A stretch of 43,147 bases of DNA, from the NCBI RefSeq assembly GCF_014204325.1, contig NZ_JACHKT010000040.1, forward strand, positions 1 through 43,147. The letters are read 5' to 3'. Position 1 is the first letter of the stretch; every line of letters starts with the position of its first letter. Below, one piece after another: positions 14,072 to 23,190 of the stretch. The position numbers and the translations under genes were made by a program. Origin of the DNA: Arcicella rosea (GTDB lineage: Bacteria; Bacteroidota; Bacteroidia; Cytophagales; Spirosomataceae). The notes under the pieces were generated by a model. The model saw only the letters and a list, made by a program, of their open reading frames with translations, did not search any database and was not told the DNA's origin.

Positions 14072-16642
14072 TTAGAGAACTAAAGAGACAGGGATAATTA
14101 TTCCACTAAAGTCAAAGTCAATTAAAATGAATTTATTTTTTTCCGATTTCTCATAAAAAGTCAATAAAGTGGTTTTTAAAATAGGGTCGGTTACTTTATT
14201 AATAAAACTTTTCAATTGATCTGTAGTTTGAAATAATTCATTTATAAAACCCCCAAATCTGTATTTACCATTGTATTTAACAATATTTTTTTCAAAAAAG
14301 CCTATTATATCATGCTCCAAAGCAAAACTCTTTACTAACTCATTCACTCTTTCATCACAAAAATCTCGCCCATGCTCGTTTACAAATATACATAATTTGT
14401 ATAAGTCCCAAAGCTCTTTATTGAAAACGAAGTTGGCATTACAAAAGTCATTAAAGAAATAAAAAAGTAAATCTAAAATATTTTGTTCGTCTATAGGGAA
14501 ATTGTAACTCTGCCCCTCAGCTTTCATCACAACATGAAGGAACTCCGCTTTGAAAATTGAGTTATATTCATCATCCTCAAAAATTCTTAAGATTATTTTA
14601 TTGTACTCATGTTTTGCAGTCAGTTCATCATTTTGATAAAATTCAACAATATTTTTGAAATTATTTTGTAGTTTATTGCGAAGGACTTGATACAAATGAA
14701 ATCTATCAAATTTTTCTAGTAAAAAAAGGTGTTGCCCAAGCTCTAACATTCCTTTTATAATTAGTTCAAAATCTTCAAGGCTATCATAAAGATTGGTTAT
14801 CTCGAATTTTAAAATCAACTCATCAATTAGATTTTTATCAATCCAATTCTTTATGGCTATTTTAAAGTCATTAATATTTTCCGATTTCCTAACATTTTTA
14901 AAATCTCTTTCACTTAAGACTCCTTCTGTTAGTCTCATTGAGGAATAAATATAAAAGTTTGAAGGACGTCTTATTGATTGAATATTTTCAGTATTGATTA
15001 ATTCATCATTTTCAAAATAGAAAGTTAAAGGTGTTTTTTTAGGTTGGAAAAAAATTTTTGAAACCAATGAGTTTATTTCTTCAATATTATCTGTTGTAAT
15101 CTTTAATTTAGACGCATTTGATTTTAAATACTCTTTAAATTTAGTCTCATCAAGATATAGAAAATTTAATTTAGAGTTATTGTTGCTTAAAACATTGGAC
15201 TTATAAATTGAGAGAAAATACTTATTTTCTTCAAACAATACAGTGTAAATGGTATGATATTTCAATTTAATTAGTTCCACATTAAAAAAATCTGCAAAAA
15301 GGACATCTTCAGCTACTTGTTCAAAATTTATACAAAAAGGATTTGTAAAAATAGTAACATCACGTAATGTATGAATGCATCTCTCAAAAATTTCTAAATG
15401 TGATATATCGGAGAAATATTTATCTATCTCAATGTGATAATTATTATTAAGTTTACTTTTCAATTTTTCAATCATTATACTTCTAAATCGATTTTTTTCA
15501 AAAGTTGGCAAGGGAAATTCTGCTTGAAATATTTTTTCAAGAAACCTTTCTTTTTCGTGTGGATTGATTTCTGCAATAGCATTTATAACATATCCTTTAT
15601 CAAAAGCTACTACAAAAACAGTATTTTTAAAGTTGGCAGAAATACGAATGAGTTTAATGATTTCAATAATTTCCTTGTTATCTAATCTGTCTAAATCATC
15701 AATAAATATCACTATTTGCTTATTAAGCCTTTTGATACTAGCGTTAATACGGTCAAAAATCTCTTGCGTTGATTGTGTTCCAAAAATAGTTTTCTGTAAA
15801 AAATCTATGGTTTTAAAATAGATGTTATCATCAACTGCTGTGAGTTGTTTTACATAAAGATTAATATGTTGTGATACACTTCCATCATTCAGTTCTGCTT
15901 TTAGTAAATCAAAAAAATCTGTAATTAGATTCTTTGTCTCATGACTATGCCAAGCATTAAAATCAACTATAATTGTATTTCCGTTTAGCTTCTTTTTGAT
16001 AAGATGTAAAAAAGAAGTCTTCCCAGAACCCCATTTTCCAGTAATGCCAATAGCAAAAGATTCTTTAGGAAAGGAGTCATTAATTTGCTCTGCTATTTTT
16101 TGAGCATAATTACCTCTACCAAGTTTTTCATCACTTAATTCTTCAATTGGTTTATCTGTCTGAAAGCCTTTTTTTGTGTCTTCTTGATTTTCCGCTTGTT
16201 TTTGCAAAGTGCATCTTTTGATACAAAAGAAAATATGAGCGAGAGGTACAATAAGAAATATATCTAAATAAGATAAGATTGGCATAAACCAAAATCTACT
16301 ATAATGCCATCCACCACTACAGCGATAAATAAAATACCAAAAGCCTATAACAATTACTAATGAGCTATCAAAAGAAGAAAAGTAGTGGTCATTTTTATAT
16401 TTATAGCGATAGTAAAAAAAAAGAAGAATGGAGATAACTAAAAAGATAATATCGGAAAAGTAACTACTTTCAAGATTTTGAAAAATAGGTTTGCCAATGT
16501 ACTCATTTAAAATACTTTCAAAGTATTTATTGAAAAGTATAGGTAATATAGCGACAGCACTCAGAAATATAATCTTTCTGTTACTTATAACTTCAAATAG
16601 GTATTTTTGGATAATGTCTTTTTTAAACTGAGGAAAAATCAT
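14072..16642 (-). CDS. membrane-anchored KAP-family P-loop NTPase
   Basis: 856 residues. Four hydrophobic segments lie at about 23-41, 63-80, 92-107 and 119-141, before the ATPase domain. The Walker A motif is GKWGSGKTS (202-210). The KAP-typical FNAW follows at 228-231, and Walker B is VIFIDDLDRLD (311-321). A long Asn/Lys/Phe-rich C-terminal half (about 400-856) has no recognised domain. KAP NTPases are membrane-associated STAND-like ATPases, some linked to phage exclusion (PifA of plasmid F). A defence role here is an inference from family and from the accessory setting. It stands alone on the minus strand next to array 2. Confidence 0.85.
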   Translation of the reverse strand: MIFPQFKKDIIQKYLFEVISNRKIIFLSAVAILPILFNKYFESILNEYIGKPIFQNLESSYFSDIIFLVISILLFFYYRYKYKNDHYFSSFDSSLVIVIGFWYFIYRCSGGWHYSRFWFMPILSYLDIFLIVPLAHIFFCIKRCTLQKQAENQEDTKKGFQTDKPIEELSDEKLGRGNYAQKIAEQINDSFPKESFAIGITGKWGSGKTSFLHLIKKKLNGNTIIVDFNAWHSHETKNLITDFFDLLKAELNDGSVSQHINLYVKQLTAVDDNIYFKTIDFLQKTIFGTQSTQEIFDRINASIKRLNKQIVIFIDDLDRLDNKEIIEIIKLIRISANFKNTVFVVAFDKGYVINAIAEINPHEKERFLEKIFQAEFPLPTFEKNRFRSIMIEKLKSKLNNNYHIEIDKYFSDISHLEIFERCIHTLRDVTIFTNPFCINFEQVAEDVLFADFFNVELIKLKYHTIYTVLFEENKYFLSIYKSNVLSNNNSKLNFLYLDETKFKEYLKSNASKLKITTDNIEEINSLVSKIFFQPKKTPLTFYFENDELINTENIQSIRRPSNFYIYSSMRLTEGVLSERDFKNVRKSENINDFKIAIKNWIDKNLIDELILKFEITNLYDSLEDFELIIKGMLELGQHLFLLEKFDRFHLYQVLRNKLQNNFKNIVEFYQNDELTAKHEYNKIILRIFEDDEYNSIFKAEFLHVVMKAEGQSYNFPIDEQNILDLLFYFFNDFCNANFVFNKELWDLYKLCIFVNEHGRDFCDERVNELVKSFALEHDIIGFFEKNIVKYNGKYRFGGFINELFQTTDQLKSFINKVTDPILKTTLLTFYEKSEKNKFILIDFDFSGIIIPVSLVL

Positions 16643-16666
16643 TCTAAGTAGATTTTAAATTTCTTT

Positions 16667-16695
16667 TAAATATAGAACTTTTATTATTATTTCAA
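16667..16695 (-). promoter_or_regulatory. possible promoter of the KAP NTPase gene
   Basis: On the minus strand TTG (16693-16695), an 18-nt spacer, then TATATTTA (16667-16674). It differs from TANNTTTG at the last base. It is suitably placed about 25 nt before the start codon. Confidence 0.45.
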
Positions 16696-16758
16696 TTGCC
16701 TTATGATAAAACTGATACTTAAACCTTAAAGATTGAGAAGCTTCACCAATTCAAACCC

Positions 16759-17361
16759 TCAATCAACCCTAGGCAAAGAAATATTCTTTTTTACAGCTAA
16801 TAATCGGATTCCGACGATGATGAGAATGGTTAAAATGTCAACCAATTCATTGGGGAAGGTCAACTGTTTCATCAAGAAATACCCTAAACCTCCTACAATA
16901 CAGGCAGTAGCATAAATTTCTTTTTTGAAAAGCGTCGGAATTTCATTCAATAAAGTATCTCGAATTACTCCTCCAAAACAAGCGGTAATTGTTCCTAAAA
17001 TAACACAAGCAGCAATATCCAAATCAATCACCAAGCCTTCCTGAATGCCTCTTAAAGTAAAGAAACCCAAACCAAGCGAATCAAAAAGAGTAAGTGTTTT
17101 ATCTAATTTGTCGATATGGTTTTTTAAGAAGATTGTCAGGATAGAAGTACCTGTAATTAAGAAAATGACCGAAGAATCTAACAGCCATCGCACTGGCAAA
17201 TGACCAATCAACATATCACGAATCGTTCCTCCGCCAATGGAAGTAACAAAAGCGATAACCAGTAAACCAAAAATATCTAATTGTTTACGAATGCCTGCCA
17301 AAGTACCTGAAATGGCAAAAGCTACGGTTCCGCCTATATTGATGATTGTGAAAAATTCCAT
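16759..17361 (-). CDS. TRIC/UPF0126-family membrane channel
   Basis: 200 residues, seven hydrophobic segments in two homologous halves. Each half carries the family signature: GGGTIRD at 43-49 and FGGVIRD at 129-135. Prokaryotic members (YicG, UPF0126) are homologues of trimeric intracellular cation channels and conduct monovalent cations across the inner membrane. The physiological role in this organism is unknown. It starts 10 bp from the dispersed repeat at 17371-17416 and is separated from the hydrolase gene upstream by a terminator, so it is probably transcribed on its own. Confidence 0.88.
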   Translation of the reverse strand: MEFFTIINIGGTVAFAISGTLAGIRKQLDIFGLLVIAFVTSIGGGTIRDMLIGHLPVRWLLDSSVIFLITGTSILTIFLKNHIDKLDKTLTLFDSLGLGFFTLRGIQEGLVIDLDIAACVILGTITACFGGVIRDTLLNEIPTLFKKEIYATACIVGGLGYFLMKQLTFPNELVDILTILIIVGIRLLAVKKNISLPRVD

Positions 17362-17370
17362 TTGAATAAC

Positions 17371-17416
17371 GTAGTGATTAGTAAATAGTGATTGGCGATT
17401 AGTATTATAAAAGATT
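17371..17416. repeat. dispersed repeat gtagtgattag..., copy B
   Basis: gtagtgattagtaaa, then gattggcgattag and attata, a near copy of 6633-6667. It sits immediately upstream of the TRIC-like gene start and so must lie in or next to its promoter. Confidence 0.6.
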
Positions 17417-17434
17417 AACTATCAATTTGTTGCA

Positions 17435-17480
17435 AAAATGACTTGACGATTACTTATAAAAGTATTCATCAAGTCATTTT
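17435..17480 (-). terminator. terminator of the secreted hydrolase gene
   Basis: A perfect 12-bp stem, aaaatgacttga (17435-17446) and tcaagtcatttt (17469-17480), lies 21 nt past the hydrolase stop. On the minus strand the stem ends in TTTT. Confidence 0.75.
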
Positions 17481-17501
17481 AAATATTGCTACAAAATTAA
17501 G

Positions 17502-18815
17502 CTATTTTGCTGGCACTTCGTGGAGTAATTCTAAGCCAACTGATGAACGTGGCGGAAAACCTGTCCAATTCTTTTCGTTGGAATTAGGTTGAAGCAATAA
17601 GTATTTACCAAAATCTTGATGCTTGAGTTGTATTCCTAAAAAGGCTGTAACAAAATGTTGATTGATATTATTGATATGGCGTTCGTTCCATGCAGGTTCT
17701 GAATAATGAGCATAATCTCTGGCACGTTCTGGTTTATAAGCTTCTGCTGGCGGAGGATTCGGCGCTACATTATGGCGAGCATTCAAATAAGTCAATAAAT
17801 AACGCTCGCTATTGATAGTTCCTTTATAGATTGCTTTAATACCATCTTCATATCCAGAAATATCATCTTGGTTACCCGCTACAAAAAAAGTAGGCACTTT
17901 CAAACCTTTTAATCCTTCGGCATCCCAAACCCCACGTTGCATTCCCCATGGAGCAAAAGCTACAACTGCTTTAATACGATTGTCCTGCGAAGCGATATAT
18001 TCAGGATTTCCTGCTGTTCGTACTTCAATGGCTTTACTTCCACCCGTCATGGTCGCAAATAAGCTTGCTGCTAGCTGACTATAACCAGCACCTGCGGCAT
18101 TCAAAACACCATAACCACCCATCGAATAGCCTATCAAAGCAGTATTATTGGCATCTGCCAAACCTTCCAGAAAACTCTTACTCTTTGGTTTTGCCAGTTC
18201 AGCCATTTGATTGAGGACAAATAAAATATCTTTACCACGATTCAATAAAGTACTTTGAAAAGGTGAAGCATCACGATAAGTAGATTCCGTATGGTCTATT
18301 GCCACCACCACGTAACCTTTTGAAGCAAGGTTCTCTGTCAAATAAGTCATTAATAATCTAGAACCCAAATACCCATGTGAAACCACAATCAAAGGAAATG
18401 TACCAACACCTGTTTTGGGTTTGGCATCACGAGCAGCTCTTCCTGAAAACTGAAATGGAATCAAAGGTCGTTTTGGGTCGTTTGATACGCCAAATACTTG
18501 GTCATACGCAACGATTTCTTTTTCATTATCAGCTAAATTAGCAGGATACCAAACTTCTACTTTTAGCGGTCTGTCATAAATAGCATCTACGCCACCTTTA
18601 GATTTAAGCACATCTACTTGTCCTTTATGAACAAATTCAAGCGTCCTTACTCCTACTTTATATTCTCCTCGGGCTGATAATTCAGGAGCATCAGGTAGTG
18701 CATCGCCAAAAATATATGAATCAGGAAACTGAGCTTGTGAGTTGGTTTTGAAGACAAATAAAACCAATAACATTAATACAGCTGTTTTTAGCCGTTGAGG
18801 AGTAAATTTTTTCAT
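17502..18815 (-). CDS. secreted alpha/beta hydrolase (PAF-acetylhydrolase/dienelactone-hydrolase-like)
   Basis: 437 residues with a Sec signal peptide (1-29, ending NSQAQ). The fold is marked by an oxyanion-side SHGYLGS (146-152), the nucleophile elbow GYSMGG (Ser-231), an acid-loop candidate in VAGNQDDISG (about 314), and a His in the loop ARHNVAPNP. The arrangement resembles platelet-activating-factor acetylhydrolase-like and dienelactone-type esterases. The substrate is unknown. It acts in the periplasm or outside the cell. The VWA protein gene upstream is separated from it by a terminator, so the two are probably not one operon. Confidence 0.85.
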   Translation of the reverse strand: MKKFTPQRLKTAVLMLLVLFVFKTNSQAQFPDSYIFGDALPDAPELSARGEYKVGVRTLEFVHKGQVDVLKSKGGVDAIYDRPLKVEVWYPANLADNEKEIVAYDQVFGVSNDPKRPLIPFQFSGRAARDAKPKTGVGTFPLIVVSHGYLGSRLLMTYLTENLASKGYVVVAIDHTESTYRDASPFQSTLLNRGKDILFVLNQMAELAKPKSKSFLEGLADANNTALIGYSMGGYGVLNAAGAGYSQLAASLFATMTGGSKAIEVRTAGNPEYIASQDNRIKAVVAFAPWGMQRGVWDAEGLKGLKVPTFFVAGNQDDISGYEDGIKAIYKGTINSERYLLTYLNARHNVAPNPPPAEAYKPERARDYAHYSEPAWNERHINNINQHFVTAFLGIQLKHQDFGKYLLLQPNSNEKNWTGFPPRSSVGLELLHEVPAK

Positions 18816-18850
18816 AGTTTTTTAAGATGAATTGTTTTCAAAGATTGCAT

Positions 18851-18887
18851 AAAAAAAATAAATTCAGCCCGACGTTGACTGAATTTA
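18851..18887 (-). terminator. terminator of the VWA protein gene
   Basis: taaattcag (18859-18867) and ctgaattta (18879-18887) form a 9-bp perfect stem. On the minus strand it runs into eight T. It lies nine bases past the VWA gene stop. Confidence 0.8.
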
Positions 18888-18895
18888 TTATACAT

Positions 18896-20977
18896 TTAAT
18901 ATCCTCCTAAATACTTTCGCATTACCCACTCTGCCGTGAGAAGCGTCAGAATTAAGAAAAATATCCAACGGAGATTTATCATTTCTTTTAGGTCTTCTGT
19001 AGCTTCTATTTTATCGGGTACTTCATGACTTAAAATCTTTTGTTTCAGCTTTTCAAAATCATTCTTTTGAACAAATAAAGCACCTGTTTTATTGGATAAT
19101 TGTCGGAGTACATCAAAATCAGCGGTGAGGTTAATGTTCTCAATTTGTAAATCTTGAATCACAAATTCACCCGTTGATTGTTCCGATTTTCCCAACACAG
19201 TAGCACTCGCATTAAAAAGATATACACCAGCGGGTAAGCCACTGATTTCAAATTTTGTATTATCTGCCGAAGTGGAATAAGTATAATTTCTAGTAAAGCC
19301 TTTTTCGTCTTTGATAGTCAGTTTAATTGGCAAATTATACAGTTTCTCGTAAATGGCATTGTAGATTTCTGTTTCAAAAACTACTTTTTCGCCTAATGTC
19401 AGTGGTGTTTTTAAAGGATAAACTCTTAATTTTCGTTTATCGTCTTTGGCAGAAATATATTGTAATACTTTAGAGATAACATCATCAATCACTACTTGCT
19501 TTTCATTTAATTGATACTCCTCTAAACGCCAAGCCCAAAGTCCTTCTCCGGTAAAAATAGCAGATTTTTTAGCACCAATATTCATTGCCAAAAGTGGTTT
19601 CTGAGTCTGAACCGCCCCTACTCTTTGATACAACAATACTTCTGAATTAGGCAATAAAGTATAGTCACCAAAAGGCACTGAAATTTGTGGAAACTTGGTA
19701 ATAATATCCATTTGTTCCGTTTCAAAATTCAGTACTTTAAAATTCTTGTTAAAAATTCCTGTTACTTTATCGTTTTCGCCAAAATCTGCATTGATTTGCA
19801 TTACTTGGTTTAATTGATTCAAATTATTTACTCCAGACTGATTTCCCATTACAAAAAAAGTAGGAATTCCTTTGTCTAAAAGTGGTTTAAAAATGTTAGC
19901 ATAAGTATTGTAAGCATCTGGCAATTGATGTAAAATCAGTAAATCGTAGCTTTTCGTAATTTCAGGATTCGCATTTTCGGTCAGGATTTTTACATCCAAC
20001 TCATAATTTTCATTTTTTTCGATGATGCTTTTCAAAGCTTTTACATCTGGATGCGGTGCTAATGCCAGCAATAAAATTTTCTCTTTACCATCAATTACCT
20101 CAATATAAACTTCCTGACGGTTATTTCTATTTGAAAATTCTCCAGATAAAAAATCAACTTCAACTGTAAAATGCTGTACACCAATTTGTGTAGCAGTTGT
20201 ATTGAAAGTAAGTGTTTTTAAATCTTCTTTTTGATTAAAAGTAATGGTTTGTTTTTCTAAAAACTTTGCTCCTTGTTTTAAATAAACGTTAGCTGTTTTT
20301 CCTTCAAAACCGAAAGACGTAATATCCGTTTGTACAGGAAATTTATTACCCAAATATGCTATTTTATTAGCATAGACAGTTTTAACAGCAAGGTCTTTTT
20401 TAGGAATGGTATCGCCCAAACCAACAGTATACACTGGAAATTTAAAGGATTCGGAAGCGGGAGCTATTCCTTCATTGACAATTCCATCAGAAATCAAGAC
20501 GACATCTGTTAGATTTTGGTCTTCAAAAGTATTTTTAATTCCTGAAAGTAAATTTGAAAGGTTTGAAGTTTTTTGGTTGAATTGAAGTTTTTCTAGGTTC
20601 GTAGTATTCTCTTCATTGAAAGTAGCAAAGGCTACTTCATAATCTTTTTCTTGAAGGCTTTCTTTTAAATCATTCAGATTTTTTTTCAAGTCTTCCAATA
20701 CTTTTACTCCGACAACATTCATCGATTGTGAATTATCAATTGCCAGAACCACCGTTTTCTTTTGAATTTTCTGACTTACCTGTCGGATTAGAAAGCTCAA
20801 CAAAAGCATACTTAGAATACTTACAGCTAAAAATCTGAAAGCAGCCATTAAGTAATTTTGCGTTTTCGTCCAGTTTGCGTTTTTCTGATATAACACAAAA
20901 GCATACAAACCAGCCAATAAAAAACAAAGAGGAATAAACCAAGGGGAAGATTGAAAGAGAAAATCGAATTTCATCAT
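18896..20977 (-). CDS. VWA-domain membrane protein
   Basis: 693 residues. Two N-terminal transmembrane helices (about 13-30 and 43-64) are followed by a von Willebrand A-like domain with metal-binding DNSQS (81-85), preceded by VVLAI. Long beta-rich segments fill the middle. A final helix lies at about 669-688, so most of the protein should face the periplasm. In Bacteroidota such BatA-like proteins often sit with MoxR ATPase operons. None is present here, so the partner is unknown. The double Met at the start leaves a one-codon uncertainty. Confidence 0.82.
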   Translation of the reverse strand: MMKFDFLFQSSPWFIPLCFLLAGLYAFVLYQKNANWTKTQNYLMAAFRFLAVSILSMLLLSFLIRQVSQKIQKKTVVLAIDNSQSMNVVGVKVLEDLKKNLNDLKESLQEKDYEVAFATFNEENTTNLEKLQFNQKTSNLSNLLSGIKNTFEDQNLTDVVLISDGIVNEGIAPASESFKFPVYTVGLGDTIPKKDLAVKTVYANKIAYLGNKFPVQTDITSFGFEGKTANVYLKQGAKFLEKQTITFNQKEDLKTLTFNTTATQIGVQHFTVEVDFLSGEFSNRNNRQEVYIEVIDGKEKILLLALAPHPDVKALKSIIEKNENYELDVKILTENANPEITKSYDLLILHQLPDAYNTYANIFKPLLDKGIPTFFVMGNQSGVNNLNQLNQVMQINADFGENDKVTGIFNKNFKVLNFETEQMDIITKFPQISVPFGDYTLLPNSEVLLYQRVGAVQTQKPLLAMNIGAKKSAIFTGEGLWAWRLEEYQLNEKQVVIDDVISKVLQYISAKDDKRKLRVYPLKTPLTLGEKVVFETEIYNAIYEKLYNLPIKLTIKDEKGFTRNYTYSTSADNTKFEISGLPAGVYLFNASATVLGKSEQSTGEFVIQDLQIENINLTADFDVLRQLSNKTGALFVQKNDFEKLKQKILSHEVPDKIEATEDLKEMINLRWIFFLILTLLTAEWVMRKYLGGY

Positions 20978-21022
20978 GTGCGTTGTTTGTTGTCTCTTAT
21001 CAAAAATGGTATAGAAGGATTA

Positions 21023-21128
21023 GTTGTGAATTAGTGAATTAGTGAATTTAAAGTCTATTTTTAAAAAGAAAGTTCTCAAATATCATTTTACTTTTCCAAA
21101 ATAATTCACTAATTCACTAACTCACAAC
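21023..21128. repeat. 26-bp inverted repeat made of tandem gaattagt words
   Basis: gttgtgaattagtgaattag... (21023-21048) and its inverted copy ending ctcacaac (21103-21128) differ at one base in 26. Each arm is itself a tandem of gaattagt. The arms would form a long hairpin with a 54-nt loop in the gap between fabG and the VWA gene. Confidence 0.7.
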
Positions 21129-21162
21129 TAAAAAACCACTAACTCACTCAATCACTAAAAAA

Positions 21163-21909
21163 CTAGGTAAGCATTCCGCCATCTACTTGCAATACTTGTC
21201 CTGTAATATATTTTGACATATCCGAAGCCAAGAAAACACAAGCATCAGCTACTTCTTCTGGTTGACCACCACGTTTTAATGGAATAGATTTTTTCCATTC
21301 TTCTGTAGCAGCAGCATTCAATTCGCCAGTCATTTCAGTTTCAATAAAACCAGGAGCGATAGCATTTGAACGAATATTTCTTGAGCCTAACTCTAAAGCA
21401 ACTGATTTAGTAAAACCAATAATTCCTGCTTTAGATGCCGCATAATTTGCTTGTCCAGCATTTCCACGAATACCCACTACCGAAGTAAGGTTGATGATAG
21501 AACCAGCTTTGGCTTTCATCATTGGTTTGGTCGCTGCTTTTGTTAAGTTGAAAACAGATTTCAAGTTTACTTGGATTACAGAATCCCATTGTTCCTCTGT
21601 CATTCTCATTAATAAACCGTCTTTAGTGATACCTGCATTGTTAATCAACACATCGATTCCACCAAAATCAGCAACAACTGAATTCATCAATTCTTCAGCT
21701 TGCTTATAATCAGAAGCATCCGAACGATAACCAATTGCTTTTATTCCTAAAGCAGACAACTCTGCTTCTAAAGCCTGTCCTTTTTCTACAGATGAAAGAT
21801 AAGTAAAAGCAACATTTGCCCCTTCTTGAGCCATTTTGAAGGCAATTGCACGACCGATACCTCTTGAAGCACCCGTTACCAACACTACCTTGTTTTGTAA
21901 TAAAGCCAT
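21163..21909 (-). CDS. fabG: 3-oxoacyl-[acyl-carrier-protein] reductase
   Basis: 248 residues. It reduces 3-oxoacyl-ACP with NADPH in fatty acid elongation. Seen: TGASRGIG (12-19), NNAG (90-93), Asn-115, Ser-143, Tyr-156 and Lys-160 (YAASK), and the typical FabG end ITGQVLQVDGGML. The match to the FabG branch of the SDR family is close along the whole length. No other fatty-acid gene is adjacent. A perfect-consensus promoter lies at 21941-21971. The SDR at 100-801 is much more diverged and is not a paralogue in function. Confidence 0.93.
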   Translation of the reverse strand: MALLQNKVVLVTGASRGIGRAIAFKMAQEGANVAFTYLSSVEKGQALEAELSALGIKAIGYRSDASDYKQAEELMNSVVADFGGIDVLINNAGITKDGLLMRMTEEQWDSVIQVNLKSVFNLTKAATKPMMKAKAGSIINLTSVVGIRGNAGQANYAASKAGIIGFTKSVALELGSRNIRSNAIAPGFIETEMTGELNAAATEEWKKSIPLKRGGQPEEVADACVFLASDMSKYITGQVLQVDGGMLT

Positions 21910-21940
21910 TTATTTTGAATTAATTGTTATTTCCAAAGTT

Positions 21941-21971
21941 CAAAAATAACATAACGCCCCAAGACCGCAAA
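21941..21971 (-). promoter_or_regulatory. Bacteroidota-type promoter of fabG
   Basis: Minus strand: TTTG (21968-21971), exactly 19 nt, then TATTTTTG (21941-21948). Both boxes match the consensus TTTG-N19-TANNTTTG. It lies about 32 nt before the fabG start. Confidence 0.85.
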
Positions 21972-22032
21972 ATTATATGCTTATCTTTCATATAATAAAG
22001 TCGGTGCAGTAGTTACACTTCCTTGTTTAAAC

Positions 22033-22956
22033 TTATTGAAAATCATTTTGGCTTGCTAAAAGTGCTAAGAATTGTTCTTCATTGATGATTTTAACTTTAT
22101 GAGTAGAGGCATCAACTTTTTTAGGGCAAACCTCATTAGCAGCAGTTTCTCCTGCTATAAAGAAATCTGTTTTGGCAGTAATATTTTTTACATAAATTCC
22201 ACCTAAAGCTCTTATTTTTTCTTTGATTTCATAATGCTTAAAATACTGAAAAGCTCCAGCTACAGCTATGTTTTTACCCAGTAATGGGCTTGCACCTAAC
22301 TTGATACATTTACTTTGTTGGACATTAATAGAATTGTTAAAAACTAATTTATCCTTCGCCTTTTTTAATTTCAAAAAGACATTTGCACACAAGTAAGCAT
22401 CTTTGAAAACATTTCCTTTTTTTACTGTTAAATGCAAGTGTTTTGCAAGCGTGGTTAATTGAAAATCAGGTAAAACCCAAGTTTTTTTTGAATTGAGATA
22501 AGTACAGTAAGTAGAAAAAGAAGGGATGGGCAAATTAGCATGATTGAGTGCTGATTTAAGAGCTCCAATATTAAAATCAATAAAATGAGCTACCAATTTT
22601 TGATTGGAAATATAAGGGTTTAGTTCTTCCCAAATTTCTGCAAACGAGCCCGCATCCTCTAAAATTTGTTTTGAAAAATAAGGGCTTTGATAATAAACAG
22701 GGTTTATATCAAAAGGATTAGGACGAACATACCAATGTTTTTTTTCAAGAATCTTATCATTTTTGATGGCAATAATCGCAATTGAAAAAATGCTATTCAA
22801 TTGAACATTGGCTGTTTTAAGATCAAAAACCACATAATCAAATTCATAAGATTTTGGTTTTTCGGTTAAAGTGTTGGAAACAACAATCGGTTTTTCTAAA
22901 GATGTCTTAGATTCAACTTTCTTCAGGAGTGCGAAAACTTTATCAAGGAATGTCAT
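22033..22956 (-). CDS. degenerate DnaQ-like exonuclease fused to a BRCT domain
   Basis: 307 residues from ATG 22956. A longer start at 23013 is rejected because it lies inside the promoter (23002-23031). Residues 38-195 have the DEDDh exonuclease fold: VVFDLKTAN (43-50), LVAHFIDFN (121-129), and GNVFKDAYLCA (181-191). Against the usual pattern DFETAN, AHNASFD and HxALEDA, Asp-45 and Asp-186 remain, but the catalytic Glu is Lys-47, the second Asp is Asn-129 and the His is Gly-181. It should therefore be inactive as a nuclease. A BRCT domain occupies about 226-300 (GKNIAVAGAF, RALGGIYV, AKTDFFIAGE), so it probably binds DNA ends or partner proteins. Confidence 0.85.
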   Translation of the reverse strand: MTFLDKVFALLKKVESKTSLEKPIVVSNTLTEKPKSYEFDYVVFDLKTANVQLNSIFSIAIIAIKNDKILEKKHWYVRPNPFDINPVYYQSPYFSKQILEDAGSFAEIWEELNPYISNQKLVAHFIDFNIGALKSALNHANLPIPSFSTYCTYLNSKKTWVLPDFQLTTLAKHLHLTVKKGNVFKDAYLCANVFLKLKKAKDKLVFNNSINVQQSKCIKLGASPLLGKNIAVAGAFQYFKHYEIKEKIRALGGIYVKNITAKTDFFIAGETAANEVCPKKVDASTHKVKIINEEQFLALLASQNDFQ

Positions 22957-23001
22957 AGAATTATTGATTAAGATAAGCGTATGATTTTCAAGTATTAACT
23001 T

Positions 23002-23031
23002 CAAAAATAGCATTCATCCTAAAAAAACAAA
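23002..23031 (-). promoter_or_regulatory. promoter of the exonuclease-BRCT gene
   Basis: Minus strand: TTTG (23028-23031), 18 nt, then TATTTTTG (23002-23009). It is a full match to both boxes, with a spacer one base short. Its position fixes the start of the gene to 22956. Confidence 0.8.
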
Positions 23032-23136
23032 ATACTTTGACAACTATCTTCATTTCAAGTGCTTAAAATTTATTATTCGGTAGCTTTATGAATGTTTTAG
23101 GGTAAAAATCAATGAAATATTTTCTTTAAAACAAAA

Positions 23137-23168
23137 AAAGCGACAATCCATTTAAGAATCGTCGCTTT
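23137..23168 (-). terminator. terminator of pheA
   Basis: aaagcgac (23137-23144) and gtcgcttt (23161-23168), an 8-bp stem, run on the minus strand into seven T. It lies 22 nt past the pheA stop. Confidence 0.85.
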
Positions 23169-23190
23169 GAATATTTGATTAAATTTCAGG

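Noticed and set aside
16689-16712. Third CRISPR-repeat-like sequence (atttcaattgccttatgat)
   Set aside because: Only a loose match to copies A and B, and it overlaps the probable promoter of the KAP NTPase gene.
22957-23013. Longer start of the exonuclease-BRCT protein
   Set aside because: The start would lie within the -7/-33 promoter boxes at 23002-23031.
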